From NCBI RefSeq assembly GCF_011046485.1, contig NZ_CP049256.1, positions 2,418,001-2,482,000 on the forward strand: a DNA stretch of 64,000 bases, read 5' to 3'. The position numbers and the translations under genes are program-made. Positions 59,962-64,000 of this stretch are shown one piece after another (within the stretch, counting starts at the first letter, position 1; each line of letters begins with the position of its first letter). The notes beneath the pieces were generated by a model. It made no database searches and had not been told where the DNA came from. It was given only the letters and a program-made list of their open reading frames with translations. This stretch comes from Microbacterium sp. 4R-513. GTDB taxonomy: Bacteria > Actinomycetota > Actinomycetes > Actinomycetales > Microbacteriaceae.

Positions 59962-60888
59962 TCAGCGGGGCAACGGCTCGCGAGCACCGGGCGGCCCGGA
60001 CGCACGGCGAAGGAGTCCGAGCAGCTCGTCGGCGACCTGTTCCGGCTGATCCTCGACCAGGAAGTGGCCGGCGTCGAGTGCGCGGCCTCGCAGATCGACC
60101 GCCCACGGCTCCCAGACGGCCGCCACATCCCCATAGAACCGAGGCAGAGCGCCCGACGCACTCCAGAGCACGAGGAGCGGGCAGCCGATGCGACGGCCCG
60201 CGCTGCGGTCGTGGTCGTCGTGCTCGCGGTCGATCCCGGCGCCTGCCCGGTAGTCCTCGCAGATCGCGTGCACCACGGTGGGATCATCCAGGATGCCTCG
60301 GTACAGCGTCATCAGCTCTTCGGGGTAGCGATCGGGTGCGCGTCCAAGCCCGAGCGCGCGGACATGGCTCTCGAAGAAGGCGGACGGGTTGGCGTCGATC
60401 AGATCCTCGGGGAGCGGAGCCGGCTGTGCCAGGAACGCCCAATGCCAGTAGGTGAGGGCCATCTGCGCGTCGGCACGGGACCACACCTCGCCGGTGGGCA
60501 CCACGTCGAAGGCCCCGGCCGCAGACACGACCCCGGGGTGGTCGAGAGCCATCCGGTAGGCGACTCGACCGCCGCGGTCGTGGCCGGCGACGGCGAAGGT
60601 CTCGAAGCCGAGAGCCGCCATGAGTTCGACGAGATCGTCTCCGAGGGCCCGCTTCGCGTGTTCGCTGTGGTCCGGGACCGTCCGTGGCCGGAACGACAGC
60701 CCGTAGCCCGGCAGATCCACGACCACCACGGTGTGATCCCCGGTGAGCCTGTCGACCACCCCGTGCCACATGACGTGGGTCTGCGGATACCCGTGGAGCA
60801 GCAGGATGGGCCTGCCGCTGCCGCCGATCCGGGCGAAGATCGCTCCCCGAGCGACGTCGACCAGACGGGACGCGAAGTTCTCGAACAT
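59962..60888 (-). CDS. Alpha/beta hydrolase, haloacetate-dehalogenase-like
   Basis: A 308-residue hydrolase. ILLLHGYPQTHVMWH (oxyanion hole), DLPGYGLS and FAVAGHDRGGRVAYRMALDHP match fluoroacetate dehalogenases, whose nucleophile is the Asp of GHDRG. YWHWAFLAQPAPLPEDLI resembles the halide-binding Trp region; DAGHFLVEDQPEQVADEL has the His. Dehalogenation is plausible, epoxide hydrolysis an alternative. ATG at 60888; 23 bases downstream of a second hydrolase gene in the same operon. Confidence 0.82.
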   Translation of the reverse strand: MFENFASRLVDVARGAIFARIGGSGRPILLLHGYPQTHVMWHGVVDRLTGDHTVVVVDLPGYGLSFRPRTVPDHSEHAKRALGDDLVELMAALGFETFAVAGHDRGGRVAYRMALDHPGVVSAAGAFDVVPTGEVWSRADAQMALTYWHWAFLAQPAPLPEDLIDANPSAFFESHVRALGLGRAPDRYPEELMTLYRGILDDPTVVHAICEDYRAGAGIDREHDDHDRSAGRRIGCPLLVLWSASGALPRFYGDVAAVWEPWAVDLRGRALDAGHFLVEDQPEQVADELLGLLRRASGPPGAREPLPR

Positions 60889-60911
60889 GATCGCGCGCGC
60901 TGCCGGCGCGG

Positions 60912-61751
60912 TCAGGACTGCTCGGCGAGGAACTGCAGCAGCTCGCGGTTCACTTCCGCCGTGTGCGTGACGGGGTTGATGTGCGGCCCGCCCTCGATCT
61001 CCACGTAGCGCGCCTTCGGCAGCGCTTCGTGCGCCCTGCGGCCCTGGCCGTCGATCGACAGGATGCGGTCCGCGGTCCCGTGGATGATCAGTCCCGGAAC
61101 GTCGAAGCGCTCGAGATCTGCGGTGAAGTCCTCGAGCCAGGTCCGCGGACATGCCCAGGTGGCATAGGGGGAGGCATCGGCGCCCGTCGACCACATCGCG
61201 CGGACGGTGTCCTCGCTGACGAGCGTGCCCTGGTAGTCGTCGAGATTGAGGAAGTTGCCCATCATGGCGGTCAGCCAGGCGAACCGGTCGTCGAGGATCG
61301 CCTTCTGGACGCCCTCCACTCCCGCCTCGTCGACGCCGTTCGGGTTGTCGGCGTTGCGCGCGAAGGTCGGAGTCAGGCTCTCGATGAGGACGGCGCTGCG
61401 CAGCCGGCCGGTGCCGAAGCGGCCGATGTACCGGGCCACTTCGCCGGTTCCCAGGGAAAAGCCGACCAGCGTGGCGTCCTGCAGGTCGAGAGTCCGCATG
61501 AGCACGTCCACATCGGCACTCAGCGTGTCGAAGTCGTATCCGCCGATCGGGGCGCTCGATCTGCCGAAACCGCGGCGATCGACGGTGACGACGCGGTAGC
61601 CGGCGTCGAGGAGCGGGTGCAGCTGCGGCTCCCACGAGCGAGCGTCGAAGGGCCAGCCGGCCAGGAGCACGACGGGTCTGCCGGTGCCCTGATCCTCGTA
61701 GTACAGCTCGATGGACGAGGAGTTCTCCTCCCCGACGGTGATGGTGCTCAT
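60912..61751 (-). CDS. Alpha/beta hydrolase, non-haem haloperoxidase-like
   Basis: A 279-residue hydrolase: VVLLAGWPFDARSWEPQLHPLLDAGYRVV, DRRGFGRSS, ATLVGFSLGTGEVARYIGRFG (nucleophile Ser), LIIHGTADRILSIDGQGRR (Asp) and GGPHINPVTH (His) match chloroperoxidase/arylesterase-like enzymes. ATG follows AGGGAGA. First gene of a two-hydrolase operon; divergent from a NarL-type two-component pair. Perhydrolase or esterase activity is expected. Confidence 0.83.
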   Translation of the reverse strand: MSTITVGEENSSSIELYYEDQGTGRPVVLLAGWPFDARSWEPQLHPLLDAGYRVVTVDRRGFGRSSAPIGGYDFDTLSADVDVLMRTLDLQDATLVGFSLGTGEVARYIGRFGTGRLRSAVLIESLTPTFARNADNPNGVDEAGVEGVQKAILDDRFAWLTAMMGNFLNLDDYQGTLVSEDTVRAMWSTGADASPYATWACPRTWLEDFTADLERFDVPGLIIHGTADRILSIDGQGRRAHEALPKARYVEIEGGPHINPVTHTAEVNRELLQFLAEQS

Positions 61752-61886
61752 CGTGTCTCCCTGGGACTTCGGACGGTTGCTTTGCCAGCGTGCGCTCGCC
61801 CGAGCCCTCCGCGCAGGATGGCGATCCCGAGAAGATCTCCGGAGAACCCCACGGTCCGAGCGCTGATCGCGGAGCACGATGTGCCC

Positions 61887-62657
61887 ATGACCGTGACTGT
61901 CCTGATCGTCGACGATGATGCGCGGTTTCGCGACTTAGCGAGGAGAATGCTCACCACCTGGGGATCCCGACCTGAGAGTGAGGCGGCCGGCGTGGTGGAA
62001 GCGTTGCGCGTTTCGGTGGGAGAGGACGATTTCCTCTTCCGTCAGGGAGTCGTCCGGGTCCTGTCGGAGGGCGGTCTCACGGTCGTCTCCCAGACCGCCA
62101 ATGCCGTGGAGCTGCTGGCCGAGACTCTGGTCTACCGCCCGGATGTCGCGGTGATCGACGTCCGGATGCCGCCGCATCGCGACGACGACGGATTCCGTGT
62201 GGCGGTGGAGCTCCGTCGACGCTTGCCCGAGATGGGCGTCGTCCTCCTCACGCAGTTCTGCGAGCCGCACTTCGCCTTGGAGCTGATCGGCGATCGCCCG
62301 GGCGGGGTCGGCTACCTGCTGAAGGAGCGTGTCGGCGACGTCCACGACTTCGTGTCGGCCGTCGTCCGTGTCGCGCGCGGGGGCAGCGCGCTGGATCCGG
62401 ACGTGGTCGCGCGCATGCTCCGGCCTCATCCGATCCCGGATGCCCTCGGCCCGCTCACTCCTCGCGAGCGCGCCGTGCTCGCGGCGATGGCAGAGGGACT
62501 CTCGAACAAGGGCATCGCGGACAGGCTGCACATCAGCTCCGCGGCGGTGGAGAAGCATGTCACCGCGGTGTTCCGCAAGCTGTCGATCACGACCGAGGGC
62601 ACCGAGCATCGGCGTGTCCAGGCCGTGCTGCGCTACCTCACCGCGCAACGGGCATGA
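61887..62657 (+). CDS. NarL-type response regulator, apparently chimeric N-terminus
   Basis: A 256-residue protein from ATG 61887. Residues 1-39 (VTVLIVDDDARFRDLARRML...) resemble the first strand and helix of a receiver domain. Residues 40-256 are a second, complete regulator: LRVSVGEDDFLFRQGVVRVLSEG, phosphoacceptor Asp91 in VAVIDVRMPPHRDDDG, YLLKERVGDV, and the LuxR HTH with LTPRERAVLAAMAEGLSNKGIADRL. Codon 40 is TTG (62004), which would be the natural start of a 217-residue regulator. ATG is used if the fusion is real. It overlaps the kinase gene by ATGA. See findings. Confidence 0.8.
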   Translation: MTVTVLIVDDDARFRDLARRMLTTWGSRPESEAAGVVEALRVSVGEDDFLFRQGVVRVLSEGGLTVVSQTANAVELLAETLVYRPDVAVIDVRMPPHRDDDGFRVAVELRRRLPEMGVVLLTQFCEPHFALELIGDRPGGVGYLLKERVGDVHDFVSAVVRVARGGSALDPDVVARMLRPHPIPDALGPLTPRERAVLAAMAEGLSNKGIADRLHISSAAVEKHVTAVFRKLSITTEGTEHRRVQAVLRYLTAQRA

Positions 62658-63812
62658 GTACGGAATCGACGGCCCACCAGGGCGCCCCGGCGCGGGCATC
62701 CTCACCCGGCCCCGTCGCTGCGATCACCGATCGACAGCGCCTGGACGACGTCGTCCATGAACATGCGTCTCTGCGGGACATCGCCGAATTGGCCGCGCGT
62801 GGTGTGCCGCTTCCCCATCTCTTCCAGTCCGTGGTGGACAGCGCTCTCCGGGTCTTCGACGCGTCTCGCGCCACGTTGGTCGGCTATGAGGTGGGCGCCG
62901 GGACCGGTGTCATCGCCGTCGCCGTCGCCCCCCCGAGTGCCCGCGGCTGATGCCGGCCGCTCCCCTGGAGCGATCGCACGAATACGTTCGGCCGCCCGGT
63001 ACCGCGAGGAGGCGTCGATCACGGTGGAAGATCGGCCGTGGGGCGTGCTCGCCGTGGACCGGATCTCAGCGCCGGGCGACGACCTGTCGAGCAGGCTCAA
63101 GCCCTTCGCCGATCTGACCGCGATCGCGATCGCCAACGCGAGGAACCGCGAGAGCCTCACCCGGTCGAGAGCGCGCATCGTCGCCGCCGGCGACGACGCG
63201 CGCCGGCGCCTTCAACGCGACCTCCACGACGGGGCGCAGCAGCGGCTCGTGCACGCCATCCTGAGCCTGAAGCTCGCGAGGGAGACCGCACGCGCGGGCG
63301 AGCCGGTGCTGGATCTGCTGGACGAGGCGATCGAGAGTGCCGTGGACGCCAACCGCGAACTGCGTGATCTCGTTCGAGGCATCCTCCCCGCCGCACTGAG
63401 CCGAGCGGGACTCGTCGGAGGCATCGAATCCTTCGTGTCGGATGTCCCGCTCCCCGTCGAGCTGCGGCTGTCGATACCCCGCTTGCCCCCGACGCTCGAG
63501 ACGACCGGCTACTTCCTCGTCGCCGAGGCCCTGACCAACACCGTCAAGCACGCGAACGCGACCATGGCGCGAGTGGAGGCGAGCATCGCCGACGAGGGAG
63601 AGGAACTCGTCATCGTCATAACGGACGACGGCATCGGGGGTGCGGATCCGGGGCGTGGGACGGGGCTCACCGGCCTTCTCGATCGCGTCGACGCCGGCGG
63701 TGGGGCGCTGTCGATCATCAGTCCCGTAGGCATGGGCACGACACTGACCGCCCGGCTTCCTCTCCCGTCGCCCGGGTTCACCGGGGCCTCCGCACCGCAT
63801 CCCGCCGACTGA
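62654..63812 (+). pseudogene. GAF-domain sensor histidine kinase (NarX/HisKA_3 type), frameshifted
   Basis: The first 94 codons (frame from 62654: LFQSVVDSALRVFDASRATLVGYEVG, GAF start) end in a stop after a C7 run at 62928-62934. The rest of GAF (ITVEDRPWGVLAVDRI), HisKA_3 (RRRLQRDLHDGAQQRLV with phosphoacceptor His) and HATPase (LTNTVKHANATM, DDGIGG, GTGLTGLLDRV) follow in another frame to 63812. Deleting one C joins them into about 385 residues. All catalytic motifs are intact, so an error is likely. No membrane segment: a cytoplasmic sensor paired with the NarL-type regulator (ATGA overlap). Confidence 0.8.
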
Positions 63813-63869
63813 GGCACCATCGCCGGTACACATTGCCGCCCGTTGAGCCCGCTCGGCTCACCGACGCGA

Positions 63870-63899
63870 AAGGCGCCGCCCCACACGGGGCGGCGCCTT
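63870..63899. terminator. Bidirectional terminator between kinase and tRNA-Ser
   Basis: AAGGCGCCGCCCC (63870-63882), loop ACAC, then GGGGCGGCGCCTT (63887-63899): a perfect 13-bp stem with A/T ends on both sides, suiting both convergent transcripts. Unlike most terminators here it lacks the GGATGCC word. Confidence 0.72.
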
Positions 63900-63907
63900 C
63901 CAGAACG

Positions 63908-63992
63908 CGGAGGATAGGGGATTCGAACCCCTGAGGGCTTTCACCCAACACGCTTTCCAAGCGTGCGCCATAGGCCACTAGGCGAATCCTCC
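63908..63992 (-). tRNA. tRNA-Ser (GGA)
   Basis: The minus strand folds as a class II tRNA of 85 nt. The acceptor GGAGGAT pairs with ATCCTCC, followed by discriminator G. The anticodon stem-loop CACGC-TTGGAAA-GCGTG places GGA in the anticodon, reading UCC/UCU. The long variable arm (TTGGGTGAAAGCCCTCA) and GGTTCGAAT T-loop are typical of serine. CCA is not encoded. Confidence 0.93.
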
Positions 63993-64000
63993 ATGGCCCC

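Noticed and set aside
62928..62934. Programmed ribosomal frameshift in the kinase
   Set aside because: No stimulatory hairpin or slippery heptamer of known type is apparent, and three other genes show the same kind of defect, so error or slippage is simpler.

Overview
The window is high-GC actinobacterial DNA. Several features point to Microbacteriaceae, most likely Microbacterium: many GTG starts, TAnnnT -10 boxes only 6-9 nt before start codons, families such as DUF2510, DUF6412, DUF427, SigJ-like ECF factors and 13E12-type HNH proteins, and a very abundant GGATGCC/GGCATCC word. Genus assignment is an inference. No transposase, integrase, phage structural gene, CRISPR array or rRNA was seen. 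The only RNA gene found is a tRNA-Ser(GGA) at the right edge. The region reads as ordinary chromosome.

Layout. 1-1.4 kb: minus-strand operon of small stress-type proteins (CBS pair, membrane protein, DUF2795, DUF2188). 1.5-11.8 kb: mostly metabolic genes (SMP-30 lactonase, SDR, HNH, MBL hydrolase, DUF3054, LLM oxidoreductase, bifunctional nuclease, Ble-like VOC protein, 6-phosphogluconate dehydrogenase, YcaQ-like protein, aldo/keto reductase). 11.8-20.2 kb: DUF4190 protein, phosphoesterase, amidase, a GT2/EEP-phosphatase/membrane operon, YidC paralogue, DUF6412 and a broken MFS transporter. 20.3-29.5 kb: OafA-type acyltransferase, HNH/DUF222, SRPBCC-ACT pair, HxlR with two RibD-like reductases, PadR with an ABC1/UbiB kinase. 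29.6-37.7 kb: SDR, DUF2834, DUF1345, sulfide:quinone oxidoreductase-like enzyme, DUF2510 protein, a VanZ/sensor kinase/response regulator/VanY module, a Pro-rich repeat protein and an FBP_C protein. 37.9-45.6 kb: OpuC-type compatible-solute ABC transporter, flavin disulfide oxidoreductase, flavodoxin, DUF427, MsrB-MsrA, cupin. 45.6-51.4 kb: Ser/Thr kinase, EVE protein, aminotransferase, cell-wall lytic protein, Dps. 51.5-64 kb: Nudix, F420/LLM oxidoreductase, RibD-like protein and ECF sigma, epoxide hydrolase with a WYL regulator, hydrolases, amidohydrolase, a NarL-type two-component pair and tRNA-Ser.

Themes. Translational coupling by ATGA/GTGA overlaps is very common (CBS operon, GT2 operon, ABC transporter, msrBA, SRPBCC-ACT, RibD pair, RR-HK). 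At least a dozen genes have a -10 box placed for leaderless transcription. Much of the content is redox and stress housekeeping (Msr, Dps, SQR-like, LLM, AKR, SDR).

Most unusual signals: (i) GGATGCC/GGCATCC, roughly 110 copies by hand count, occurring in coding sequence with non-preferred codons and as inverted pairs forming terminators; (ii) six perfectly phased 20-bp repeats that duplicate a -10 region upstream of DUF3054; (iii) four genes each broken by one base in a G/C run, where the implied correct run length is six every time; (iv) a response regulator that looks like the start of one regulator fused in frame to a complete second one; (v) several dyads or 11-bp-period direct repeats next to regulator genes.
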